DNA from: Akebia trifoliata | Lineage: Eukaryota > Streptophyta > Magnoliopsida > Ranunculales > Lardizabalaceae | Direction: 5' to 3' | NCBI GenBank assembly: GCA_017979445.1 | Contig: CM030707.1 | Location: 20,962,586 to 21,026,585 of the forward strand | DNA length: 64,000 nt | Shown: in pieces, positions 11,207-22,900 of the stretch | Layout: each line of letters opens with the position of its first letter | How positions within the stretch are numbered: the first letter of the stretch is position 1 | Position numbers and translations under genes: made by a program | The notes under the pieces: model-generated | Told to the model about the DNA's origin: nothing | Database searches by the model: none | What the model saw: the letters and a program-made list of their open reading frames with translations, nothing else

Positions 11207-13117
11207 GAATACAGATAGTCCACAAAATCCAAAAAAATCAAAAAGTTTTCAAAATCCAAAAAAATAAAAAATCTTTCAAAATTCAAAAAAATAAAAAACT
11301 CTCCAAAATTAAAAAAAAAATCAAATATTCTCAAAAATTCAAAAAATCAGAAATCTTCAAAATACCCAAGGTTTTCAAAGAATTTACTCAGTTGAATGAG
11401 CCTTGTGACAGAACAGAATATGAAAGAGAAGAATACGACTTTGACCTCGAGATCGACTTTGATCTCATGGGGATTGAAGAAGAGTTAGAGGAAGAGGTTG
11501 AATATCCTCCAAAAGAAATCAAAGAACTCGTAGAACGTCACGAGAAGGGTGTTCAGCCAAATATAGAGGATACAAACTCAGTGAACCTAGGCACCGAAGA
11601 TGACCCACGAATCATTAAAATCGGAGCCTTATTAACAATTGAGTAGAAAGAGGAGATGACAAAGTTCTTACAACAGTACCAAGATGTATTCGCATGGTCC
11701 TACCAAGACATGCCTGGTTTAGACACAGATCTAGTCGTTCACAAGTTACCAATCAAAGTGGGAAGCAAGCCAGTCAAGCAGAAGTTACGAAGGTTGAAAC
11801 CAGAGTGGACACTAAAGGTCAAGGATGAAGTAATGAAGCAGTTCCAAGCAGGGTTTCTCGCAGTATCCACCTACCCTGAGTGGCTCACTAACGTCGTTCC
11901 TGTACCGAAGAAAGATGGAAAGGTACGTATGTGCGTGGATTATCGTGATTTGAACAGAGCCAGTCCTAAATATGACTTTCCACTACCACACATAGACACT
12001 TTGGTCGATAATACAGCGGGGCACGACATGTTCTCCTTCATGGATGGCTTCTCGGGTTACAATCAGATAAAAATGGCGGAAGAAGATCAAGGGAAGACTG
12101 CATTCATTACACCTTGGGGTACCTTCCATTATAAGGTTATGCCATTCGGTCTCAAGAACGCTGGGGCAACCTACCAACGAGCCATGACGGCCTTATTTCA
12201 TGACATGATCCACAAAGAGATAGAAGTATACGTGGACGACATGATAGCTAAATCAAATCTCGACGAGGATCATCTGGTAAACTTGAAGAAACTGTTCGAT
12301 CGACTAAGGAAGTACAGTTTAAGACTTAATCCGGCAAAGTGTGTATTTGGGGCTACGTCAGGGAAGCTATTAGGGTTTATTGTCAGCAGGAGAGGCATCG
12401 AAGTCGATCCAGCTAAAACGAAGTACATCATAAATATGGAGCCACCCAAATCAGAGAAAGAGATCAGGGGATTCCTAGGGAGAATTCAGTACATTAGTCG
12501 ATTCATCGCACAACTAACTCCGATATGCGAGCCAGTATTCAAACTACTGAAGAAGAATGAGCCAAAAGAATGGAATGAAGACTGTCAGGAAGCTTTCGAC
12601 AAGATTAAGAGATATCTGCTTAATCCACCAGTCTTAGTTCCACCTACACCAGGTCGACCTCTACTGATGTATCTTTCGGTGCAAGAAAACTCCATGGGCT
12701 GTGTACTAGGACAACATGATAAAACAGGTCGAAAAGAGCGTGCCATCTATTATCTTAGCAAGAAGTTCACAAGTTACGAGGCAAACTGTTCAACCCTCGA
12801 AAAGACGTGTTGTGCCCTCGTTTGGGCATCACAACGACTACGCCACTACTTGCTTAGCTATTCGACTATGCTCATTGCTCGAATGGATCCTTTGAAGTAC
12901 CTTTTCGAGAAGCCGGCGCTAACAGGACGCACTGCAAAATGGCAGCTACTATTATCTGAGTTCGACATCTCCTATGTCACTCAAAAAGTCATTAAAGGAC
13001 AAGCTATCGCTGACCACTTAGCGGAGCACCCTTTACCTGACTATGAGCCGCTAAAGACAAAATTTCCTGATGAAGCCATCTTATTTGCTGAAGCCGAGAG
13101 TGACGATGAAGAATCTA
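11207..13117 (+). pseudogene. Tat pol: pre-RT linker, reverse transcriptase, RNase H
   Basis: A-rich repeats (11217-11365, Lys/Gln/Phe codons) lead into an acidic linker with NLGTEDDPRIIKIGALL, typical of Tat pol before RT. TAG at 11644 interrupts it; the second copy has CAG there. RT from 11656 shows VCVDYRDLN, FMDGFSGYNQI, MPFGLKNAGATYQR and the YVDD catalytic box near 12228. The first RNase H follows (about 12650-13030: YLSKKFTSYEANCSTLEKTC, with weak DEDD conservation). RT copies element RNA into cDNA. Apart from the stop this stretch is open, so the break is recent. Confidence 0.88.
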
Positions 13118-13510
13118 GTTGGAAAATGTACTTCGATGGAGCAGTAAACCAAAAGGGAAACGGAATTGGGACAGTCTTGGTTAAGTCAGACGGAACGCAT
13201 ATCCCTATTGCGGTTAGACTAAGGTTTCAATGTTCGAACAACGAAGTCGAGTACGAAGCATGTTATATGGGGTTGAAAGCAGCGATCGACCTCGGAAGGA
13301 GTGGATGAAATAGATGTATTTGGAGACTCAAGTCTGGTAGTCTACCAGACAACGGGAGAATGGAAGACCCGAGAACAGAGACTGGTTTCGTATCACGAGT
13401 ATCTCGAAGATCTAAGTTCAAACTTCACCCGAATCTCCTTTACTTATATGTCGAGGGCTAAGAACCAGTTTGCAGATGCACTGGCTACTCTGGCCTCAAT
13501 GATCAGCATC
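13118..13510 (+). pseudogene. Second (archaeal-type) RNase H of Tat pol, frameshifted
   Basis: MYFDGAVNQKGNGIG begins a second RNase H with the catalytic Asp, Glu (NNEVEYEACYMGL), Asp (VFGDSSLV) and Asp (QFADALATLA). An extra RNase H between RNase H and integrase is a hallmark of the Tat lineage. A short insertion near 13296 (repeated aagg) shifts the frame: the upstream frame stops at 13306 and the downstream frame is open from 13301. Confidence 0.82.
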
Positions 13511-14821
13511 TCTAAAGACACCATAGTCGACCCTCATGAGATTGGTATTCAAGATGAGCCAGCATATTGCTTGCCGGTGGAGATCGAAGAACCTGAAGAA
13601 AAACCATGGTATGCAGACATCAAGGCATTCTTAGAGGACCGAAAGACTATTCAGAGATTGGCAGGACAGTTCTTCTTGAGTAGCGGAGTCTTGTACAAAA
13701 AATCGCATCACGAGGTCCTCCTCAGGTGTGTAACACAGACAGAAGCTCAACGCTTAATCGAGACCGTGCATGGAGGAGTCTGTGGACCTCACATGAATGG
13801 ACATATGCTCGCAAAGAAGATTATGAGAATGGATTACTACTGGATGACTATGGAGAGTGATGGATATCAACATGTTCGAAAATGTCACTTGTGTCAAATC
13901 TATGCCAACAAGATCAACGCACCACCGTCAGAATTGCACAATATGACTTCTCCCTGGCCCTTCTCACTCTGGGGCATGGATGTCATCGGACAGATCAATC
14001 CTCAAGCTTCCAATGGGCATCGCTTCATCTTAGTCGCCATAGACTACTTTACGAAATGGGTAGAAGCAGCATCTTACGCCAATGTCACGAGAAGCAATGT
14101 CTTGAAATTTGTGAAGAACAACATCATATGTCGGTATGGCCTCCCAAGCGGGATAGTAACAGATAACACCAAAAATCTCAAGAACAAAGACATGTCTAAG
14201 ATGTGCAAGGATTTTCAGATCACCCACCACAACTCAGTCATTTACAGACCAAAGATGAATAGAGCAGTTGAAGCCGCCAACAAAAACATCAAGAAGATCA
14301 TTGAGAAAATGGCCGTTACTTACAAAGATTGGCACGAAATGTTACCATTTGCTCTACATGCTTATCGAACATCAATCTGAACTTCGACTGGGGCAACGCC
14401 TTATTCACTAGTCTATGGAATGGAAGCAGTCTTGCCCGTTGAGGTTGAGATTCCCTCCCTCCGAATCTTAAAAGAAGTTGAATTGGATGAGGCAGAATGG
14501 GTCCAAGCTCGATTCGATCAGTTGAACTTAATAGAGGAGAAACGACTTTCAGCAATCTGTCATGGGCAAACTTATCAACGGAGAATAGCACGAGCTTATA
14601 ACAAAAAGGTTCGACCTAGAGAGTTCTCGCCAGGAGATCTTGTTTTAAAGAAGATTTTGCCAATACAAGAAGATGACAGAGGAAAGTTACGTCCGAATTA
14701 CGATGGGCCATTCGTCGTCCAAAAGGTACTGTCTGGAGGGGCGCTAATCCTTACAGAGATGGATGGGGAAGTCTTTCCACAACCGATCAACGCTGATACC
14801 GTAAAAAAATATTACGCTTAA
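13511..14821 (+). pseudogene. Integrase of Tat pol
   Basis: It has the HHCC zinc finger (HGGVCGPHMNGHML ... CHLC), the core with catalytic Asp in WGMDVIG, Asp in VTDN and Glu in AVEAANKN, and a C-terminal region rich in basic residues (RPREFSPGDLVLKK) ending in TVKKYYA at 14821. A TGA at 14378 replaces an Arg codon, explained by C-to-T at a CpG. RPKMNRAVEAAN has Arg where Gly is usual. Integrase inserts the cDNA into the host genome. No chromodomain is seen, as expected for Tat. Confidence 0.86.
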
Positions 14822-16822
14822 AGTCGTTCCTTGAAATGATGAGAGGCCATCTTTCTACTACCTGAACAATTATCTACCTTTAGTTAACCCTTTTTGAGCC
14901 ATCACATTCATTTCTTAACCTAGGACCGGGGCAAGTCACACCACAAAAAAAAAAAAAAAACATCATCAAAAGTCAAATAAAAATACCAAAGTATACTCCT
15001 GGCCCGCATGAGGATAAACTGTGAACGGCTAAAAATACAAAAAAATCAAAAAGTCAAAAACCTTGAATGTCTGATCTTAAGCTCGACCCAAATCTCTTAC
15101 CTAAACAAGTTCGTGTGACAATGAGAGGAGACATAGATCATATTTTCGAAACAAAAACAGACAAATCCCATGTCCAATCTACCCATCAATAAATCCAGAC
15201 TCAGCCTTTCTTACATCCTTTTCACAACCCTAGCCTAAGCCTATGTTTCGTCCTATTTAAAGTCCTTTTAGATCAAGGAATGGCTCAAGGTAACTCGATC
15301 ACGGTGGAAGCATGTCATGAAAAACATCGTCAGGGTATAATTGATTTTGCTACTTAAGTCAAATTTCAAGCTACCAAAGTCGTTGGAAGACCCGAGAGGG
15401 GAGACCAGATCGAATATTTGAAAAAAAAGAGCGACTCGAAGTGTAGAGTCATTAATCTTGAAGCTCAACTTGAGTCACCGTACCATGAAAATCGTCGGAG
15501 GAATTCGAGAGGGGAGTCCAGATTTGTTACTCAAGAAAGAGCGCCACTAGAAGAGTAGAGTATTCAATCTCGTAGCTCAACTTGAGTCACCAAGCCATGA
15601 GGGGCACAGAGAAATCAAGGAGGTATTCAAAGTGAAAATCTATAAAGTAAGCATAGACTGAAAGGGCATGGTGAAAACCCATCAGGGCACTGTGAGTAAA
15701 AAAATCAGGCTATGGCAAGATCAAAACCACTGGCACGATGAAAACCCAAAAAGGGCGTCGATGAGCAAAAATGTGGAAATCGGGTCTGGTGAAAACCGTA
15801 ATTGGCGCCAGGGGCAAAAATGAAAAAAACAAAAAAAAAAAAAACAAAAAAAACAAAAAAACAACTCCTGACCCGCAAGAGTATAAACTGTGAACGGTAA
15901 AAATCTCGAAGTCTTCATGGTTCCAACTGATACAACTCAGTCAAAATTTTCAATCTCGGGGATGACTTTAAAGAAGTTAAGGATTAGCTGACACTTGTAT
16001 CCTCGACATTTGGCAAAGGCACCATGATCGTTAACTTTCAGAGTTTTCAAACACAGTCTGTCACAGATTACTCGACAAAGGTAATCTTTTAAAACCTAAA
16101 ACAAAAAAAAAATGCATCATCAAAATTATTATTTTTGGCCTATGACGAAGAATCTAGGACTTTTCTTAAAATCAAGTGTTTTCGAAAGCAGTAGATATAT
16201 CTGAGGTCACTATGTAAAAAATATATTTCATTCATTTCAAATAGTACTACATCATTCTCATGAAAAACAGGGTACAAGAAGGAATAGCGGGCAAAGAGTC
16301 ACTCAAGCATTTCCCTGGAAAGTGTAGTAGGCATCAAGTCATCCTTTAAGGCTTCGATCTGAGCAGCTTGGTCAACGATGATTCTCTCCATATCTGAAGC
16401 ATGACAACATACCAAATACTCAAATATCATACAATCATGAAAGTCTCTCTCAAGGACGGTCACGTTACGCTAAGCTCTCTCAAGATGATCCTATAACTTC
16501 CATGAAGGAAAAACTAAGTTCGAAATTCAAAACCAACGACGAAAAAAAGGAAAAAATATCTCAAAATTGCATTGCATGGTTTAAAACGTCGATCATTTAA
16601 AAAAAAAACATAAAAAATCAATCCAAGATCTCAAACGAGCTTCGTGCCACGAGGTCAAGGATTTCAAAAGGGCTAACCCTGTCAGACCCCATGCTTGGGT
16701 AGCCACAATCCTTCAAAATTTCAATCCATCCGACGTTTTTAATCATCATACAATAAATTACTTCGGATTCGTGCAAATAAAGGGTCTAATTTATTCTTTG
16801 CAGTTCTTTGCAAGTAACTCCT
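14822..16822 (+). other. Tat element 3' untranslated region
   Basis: About 2 kb without coding sequence, usual for this lineage. The block around cataaactgtgaacgg appears twice (14998-15035 and 15865-15902). A degraded duplication covers about 15440-15600 (agctcaacttgagtcacc in both halves). Three copies of the AAAA-bulge hairpin lie at 15667-15812. Confidence 0.7.
15667..15812 (+). other. Three AAAA-bulge hairpins in Tat 3' UTR
   Basis: Each has a variable outer stem, constant AAAA on the 5' side, a short CC(C)/GG(G) inner stem, then gRgcaaaa or a variant. Stems: catggtg/cactgtg (15667-15694), cacgatg/cgtcgatg with one bulged base (15734-15763) and ctggtg/cgccag (15786-15811). The same fold with other stem sequences occurs four times in element X at 43491-43692. 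Confidence 0.65.
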
Positions 16823-16837
16823 GCAAAGAGGGGCAGC
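16823..16837 (+). promoter_or_regulatory. Tat element polypurine tract
   Basis: The purine-rich gcaaagaggggcagc directly precedes LTR 2. It primes plus-strand cDNA synthesis in this class. Confidence 0.85.
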
Positions 16838-18915
16838 TGTAGACACCCCAATTTGCACGAACCTGTTAGGAAAATCTAAATTTCCTCGAATTGATTTTGA
16901 GTTAGACTTAAACTTCTCAATGGACCCACATTGCCACTTGGCATCATATTCATGCATACATGCATACTATTTGCATCTCATATCATGCCCATGCCTTGTC
17001 CCTAATCTACTTTAAACCTATGTTCATCACCCATATCCTAAGTCCAAACCCAAGTCCATGTCCTAACCCAAACCCAAGTCCATATCCAAACCCAACACCA
17101 AGTCCATACCCAAATCTAACACCAAGTCCCTCCTAAGCCCAAACCCAAGTCCATATCCTAACTCAAACCCAAGCCCAACACCAAGCCCATTCCAAGTCCA
17201 TTCTCTCACCCCTTCACAAGATGACACATGTTGATACCTCATAAGCCTCCAACACCCAATGCATCATCTAATTGGAGAGTCAACCTTTCCTTTGTGAAAA
17301 CTTAAGAATGCCCTTCTCAAAAAGTCTAGTCAAATCAAAAAGATTATTTGATCTTTGGTAATAATCCATAAAGGTGAGAGAACTTCCCATTATGCCCTTA
17401 AAAGGTGGGAATCTTCAAGTACATACATGGAGTTCTCCCATTGGTCCATTTCAAAAATATACTTCCATCCTTGCTTTATTTATTATTTACAAATGAACCA
17501 AGATCTACTTTTCACCTACCACTTCACCTTTACACATGTCATTCTCCTATTCACCCTCCCAAATGTGCTTTTGTTTTTCCATTGGTCCATTTCAAAACTA
17601 CACTTCCACCATTGCTTTATGAGTTATTTACAAATAAACCAAGATCTACTTTTTACCTACCATTCCACCTTTACACATGTCACTCCCCCATTCATCCTCC
17701 TAAAAGTACTTTTGTTCTCTCACCTCTATTTACCAAAAAACCAAGGATCAAATTATGCTTTTAGGGTTTCTTCACAAATGTCATCTTTACCCTCATACAA
17801 ATGGAAAATAAAAAAAGAAACAACATAAATCTCATGTCCATTTTCTTTATTTTTAGGGTTGGATCACTTTATCCCCAAAAGTTCTCCAAAAACTCTATAA
17901 ATACCCTCATTTTCTAAGAACAACTCATGCTCTCAAGCCCCTATCTCTCAACCTAAAACTCTACCAAAATCTCTACTCATCTCTCATCTCTCAACTTCCA
18001 ACCTTCAACTCTCTCAACTCTCAACTACATTCTTCAACTCTCAAGTTCATTACTCAAGCTCAAGTTATTTCAAGACTTCCAAAAGGGACAATGAGGGATA
18101 GTAGTTAGTTATTTATTTTCTTTTATTTTTGCATCTTCTTCTTCTATCCCTCTCCTTTTTTTTATTTTTAGAAGCCTTTAGGATGTAATGGAGAACCCTC
18201 CTTCATCCCGAGTAGATTGAACCTCAACCTTGGGCATGAAATGCTTGAGGCGGTTTGGTCGAAAGGATGGAGGTTGAAGTCCTTCTTTAACCCATCCTCA
18301 TATCATGCATCATAATGTACACTATGCACACACATCACACATGTTGGCTATGATGAAGAAATGTATAACTCTCTTGATGGGGTTAAAACACTAAGTTTCT
18401 AGCTAAACATGCATGCATTAAGGTTATGGATCTAAGGGTATTCCATCCATGGAATTTCTCTAAAATCCTAAACCAACATCTCAACTCATGCAAAACTGTG
18501 TTGACTCCATAGAATGTCTTCTTCCATAAGATATTTCTTATGTCAACACCAACATCAAATCCTTTTCTAAAGAGGTACACAACCACTATGTGCACCCACC
18601 CACTTCATGCATCTCATGCATTCTAATTGTTATTTTAATCTTTTCCAAAAAAATGGCCAAATCTAAAGGTAACACCTTAGGTGGAGAGAATGGGGTGCTT
18701 AACACCTTCCCCATTCTCTAACCGAATCCCCTTACTTAGATTTTAGGTAGACCATACCCTTTTCCATGATTGAGAGTCACTACAATGCCATAAAAAAAAT
18801 AGTTTTCGAAAGAATCGATTCGGGTGCCCATTCACACCCATTTACAAAAAAGAATGGAGGCGACTCCAAACAACGTAGCATCGAGGTTCAAAAGTTGAAC
18901 ATTCTCATGTCTACA
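16838..18915 (+). repeat. Tat element LTR 2 (2078 bp, internal position)
   Basis: Starts tgtagacacc and ends catgtctaca. It is followed not by host DNA but by a second primer site (18919-18936) and a second internal region. TATA-like tataaata is at 17896-17903. The conserved-loop hairpin is at 18685-18719 with an 11-bp perfect stem (agagaatgggg/ccccattctct) and the 13-nt loop tgcttaacacctt. Confidence 0.92.
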
Positions 18916-21900
18916 ACTTGGCGACTCCACTGGGGAGTTTGCGGGTTCAAACCATGACCATTTGGCCATTTTTACAAAAAAAAAAGAACAAATTTCAATA
19001 TGTGTTTCTAACATCGTTGTTGTTTGTGTTTTGTTTGATATTTTATCTTCTTATTCTTGGGGAATGGTTGTAATTATGTTCTTTAATATTTTGTGGGTTG
19101 AATGCTTGTAAAAGGGGTTGTTGAATGCTTGTAAAAGGGGGTTGATACTTGTTTTTAAAATGCACTTGTGCACTTACGCTTGCATAGCCCATTACACAAA
19201 CCTCCTCTACCTATAAAAGTTTAAACCCGGATGCTTAGTAGTTTCACGACTCGAGATCGCTTATTTCGGGTACGGGGACGAACACATCCAACCCAATCAC
19301 CAACTTAAGACATGTGTACTTCGGTATGCATTGAGGTTTGAAGAATGGGTAACCGTGAAGCCACCTATAGCCGCATGCATTCAATACGATTAGAGGTTTA
19401 GGACACAATTTGGAAAAATAAGTTATCAACCCTCTCATTATTGTAATTTTTCCAATCCAAGGAGATGACTTTGTATTATTGTTTTAGCCCACGAAGGCAA
19501 GTTGTATAGGTTTTAGGCTTGTTTTTATTTATTTTATTTCTTTACATGTCCCCCTAGGTAAAGGGGGAAATCTTTACTTATGCTTTGCATCATAAAAAAA
19601 AAAAAAAATTTCGGCAAAAATTAAGGTTCTGGTCCGTTTTTAAAGAGCGGACTAGTACAAAAGTACTTCGGTCCGTTCATTAAAAACGGACCCAAAAAAA
19701 AAAAAAATTTTTTTTGCTCATTTCATCCATGACATCAATCTTGACGACTTTTCTCTTAGACTTTATTTTTATTTTGAGTTTTAAGGCTTGAAAATGATTA
19801 AATACATCGTTTTTATCGTTAAACTTAGGGCCTACCACTCGTAGTTTGGTTTGATCCAAACGGAGCTCGCTTACACTCTACCAATCGAAATTGATTTCAA
19901 CCCAACATGGCCCACTATCAACCTCACCCATGTCCATATTCAAATGGATCCACAACCCATATCCACTCTCAAAATGGGTCAACGACCCATATTCGTGTCC
20001 AAACGGGTCTACGACCCACACCATCTCCAAATGGGTCCACAACCCATATCCACTTCAAATTGGGTCCACGACCCCTATCCACTTCTAGATGGGTCCACGA
20101 CTCATACCATATCCAAATTGGTCTATGACCCATATCCACTTCTAATTGGGTCAACGACCCATATCCATATCTAATTGGGTCCACGACCCACATCCATATC
20201 AAATTGGATCCACGACCCATATCATTCCAATTGGGTCCACGACCCACATCCATATCCAACTGGGTCCACGACCCATATCCTTCTAATTGGGTCCACGACC
20301 CACATCCATATCCAATTGGGTCCACGACCCATGTCCATATCCAATTGCCACGATCCACATCATTCCAATTGGGTCCACGACCCATGTCCATATCCAAATG
20401 GGTCCATGACCCATATCCACTTCCAATTGGGTCAACGACCCATATCCATATCCAACTGGGTCCACAACCCACATCCATATCCAACTGGGTCCACGACCCA
20501 TATCCTTCTAATTGGGTCCACGACCCATGTCCATATCCAAATGAGGCAACGACCCATATCCGTATCCAATCGGGTCCATGACCCATACCCACCTCAAAAT
20601 GGGTCCACAACCCTTATCTACTTCTAACTGGGTCTATAACTCTTATCCATGACCTATACCCACTTTCAGATGGGTCCATGGCCCACGTATATTTCGAGTC
20701 AGGGCCACAACTCATACCCAACTCAAATCAGAGCTATCAGTTAATCTACCTTTTACAAAATGCATTTTTAGCTCCGTGCTAACAACCTTCGGCTCCACGT
20801 CGATAAACCTCTGGCTCCGTGCCGATGAACCTCCAGCTCCGTACTGATGAACCTTCGGCTCCGTTCTGATAAACCTCCGGCTCCGTGCCGATGAACCTCC
20901 AGCTCCGTGCCGACGAACCCTCGGCTCCGTGCCGATAAACCACCAACTCCATGCTGACAACCTTCGGCTCTTCGCCGATAAACCTCCAGCTCTGTGCTGA
21001 TGAACCTTCGGCTCCGTGCCGATAAACCTCCAGCTCCGTGCTGACAACCTCCAGCTCCTTGCTGATGAACCTTCGGCTCCGTGCTGATGAACCTCCGACT
21101 CCATGCTGATGAACCTTCGGCTCCGTGCCGATAAACCTCCAGCTCCGTGCTGATAAACCTCCAGCTCCGTGCTGACAAACCTCCGGCTCCGTGCTGATGA
21201 ACCTTCAGCTCCGTACCTATAAACCTCAGGCTCTGTGCTGACAAACCTCCGGCTCCGTGCTGATGAACCTTCGGCTCCGTGCCGATAAACCTCCGGCTCC
21301 GTGCTGATAAACCTCCGGCTCCGTGGCGATGAACCTCCAGCTCTGTGCTGATGAACCTTCGGCTCCGCGCCGATAAACCTCCAGCTCTGTGCTGATGAAC
21401 CTTCGGCTCCGCGCCGATAAACCTTCAGCTCCGTGCTGACAACCTCCAGCTCCTTGCTGATGAACCTTTGGCTCCGTGCTGACAACCTTCAGCGCCTTGC
21501 TGATGAACCTTCGACTCCGTACTGACAACCGTCAGCTCCGTGCTGATAAACCTCCGGCTCCGTGCCAATGAACCTCCAGCTCCGTGCTGACAAACCTCCG
21601 GCTCCGTGCTGATGAACCTTCGGCTCAGTGCCGATACCACCCAGTTCCGTGCTGACAACCTTCGACTCCGTGCTGATAAACCTCCGGCTCCGTGCCGATG
21701 AACCTCCAGCTCCGTGCTGACAAACCTTCAATCTGTGCCGATGAACCCCTGGCTCCGTGCCGACAAACCCCAGCCCCGTGCTGACAAACTTTAGGCTCTG
21801 TGCCGACGAACCCTCAGCTCCGTGCCGATGAACCCCTGGCTCCGTGCTGACAACCTCTGGCTCCGTGCCGATGAACTTCCAACTCCATGCTGACAAACCT

Positions 21901-22845
21901 CTGGCTCGGTGCTGATGAACCTTATGCTCCGTGCTGACAACCGTCGGTCCGTGCCGATAAACCTCCTGCTCCGTGCCAATTAAGAGAAATCACTGTGTCC
22001 CTTTCAAATCGATTGGGGATCTGTCATAATTCCACCTACCCTACAAATTCCTACGCCCGGATTTGACGACAGTCACCCGGAAGTGATGGTTATATCTGAA
22101 CCATCAAGGGAGTCACTCTCCCAACTTATCCGCCCTACAGAAGAAGGGCAAGTTTTCAAGAATTGGGAGGAATACCCAATCACTTACGAGGCCGCCATGG
22201 GGTCCAGAATCCCTACGGCCTCCAAAAAAAAAACGTCATTAACAAAATCTCATCTGCCCGAGGACCATAATGAGCTCTCGTCCTCGGAGCAAGACTGTTT
22301 TGGGGGCTCACCTTCGTTGCTAATGAATTTGCATGATTTTTCTTTATCTTGTTTCAGGAATACAGATAGTCCACAAAATCCAAAAAAATCAAAAAGTTTT
22401 CAAAATCCAAAAAAATAAAAAATCTTTCAAAATTCAAAAAAATCAAAAACTCTCCAAAATTCAAAAAAATCAAATATTCTCAAAAATTCAAAAAATTCAA
22501 AAATCTTCAAAATACCCAGGTTTTCAAAGAATTTACTCAGTTGAATGAGCCTTGTGATAGAACAGAATAATAAAGAGAAGAATACGACTTTGACCTCGAG
22601 CTCGACTTTGATCTCATGGGGATTGAAGAAGAGTTAGAGGAAGAGGTTGAATATCCTCCAAAAGAAATCAAAGAACTCATAGAACGTCACGAGAAGGGTG
22701 TTCAGCCAAATATAGAGGATACAAACTCAGTGAACCTAGGCACCGAAGATGACCCACGGATCGTTAAAATTGGAGCCTTATTAACAATTGAGCAGAAAGA
22801 GGAGATGACAACGTTCTTACAACAGTACCAAGATGTATTCGCATC
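18916..22845 (+). mobile_element. Second, truncated internal region of the Tat element
   Basis: It repeats 7892 to about 11692 at near identity: primer site, leader palindrome (19631-19692), array 1 (19930-20725), array 2 (20770-21985), splice acceptor (22357) and pre-RT linker. It stops inside the RT start at gatgtattcgcat. Differences include a duplicated gttgaatgcttgtaaaag stretch near 19098-19137, an altered array 2 length, TAATAA near 22568 in the linker frame, and CAG at 22793 where the first copy has TAG. Confidence 0.9.
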
Positions 22846-22900
22846 GAGGTTCAAACAACGTAGCATCGAGGTTCAAAAGTTGAACATTCTCATGTCTACA
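22846..22900 (+). repeat. Third LTR, 3' remnant (about 55 bp)
   Basis: Only the last bases of an LTR remain, ending catgtctaca next to taggg. The join to the internal region contains a short out-of-order duplication (cgaggttcaaa appears twice), a sign of patchwork end repair. Confidence 0.85.

Larger units (their letters stand above)
5816..22900 (+). mobile_element. Tat/Ogre-lineage Ty3/gypsy element, tandem (three LTRs), gag-less
   Basis: Layout: LTR 5816-7891, internal region 7892-16837, LTR 16838-18915, truncated second internal region 18916-22845, LTR remnant to 22900, flanked by taggg duplications. Tat features are TGTAGACACC termini, a tggcgactcc-type primer site, a PPT at gcaaagaggggcagc, a second RNase H between RNase H and integrase, and a splice-acceptor-like site before RT. 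No gag or protease is found; two tandem arrays occupy that space in both copies. The shared outer duplication means the tandem arose at or after a single insertion, for example by unequal crossover between LTRs, followed by deletion. Confidence 0.9.
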
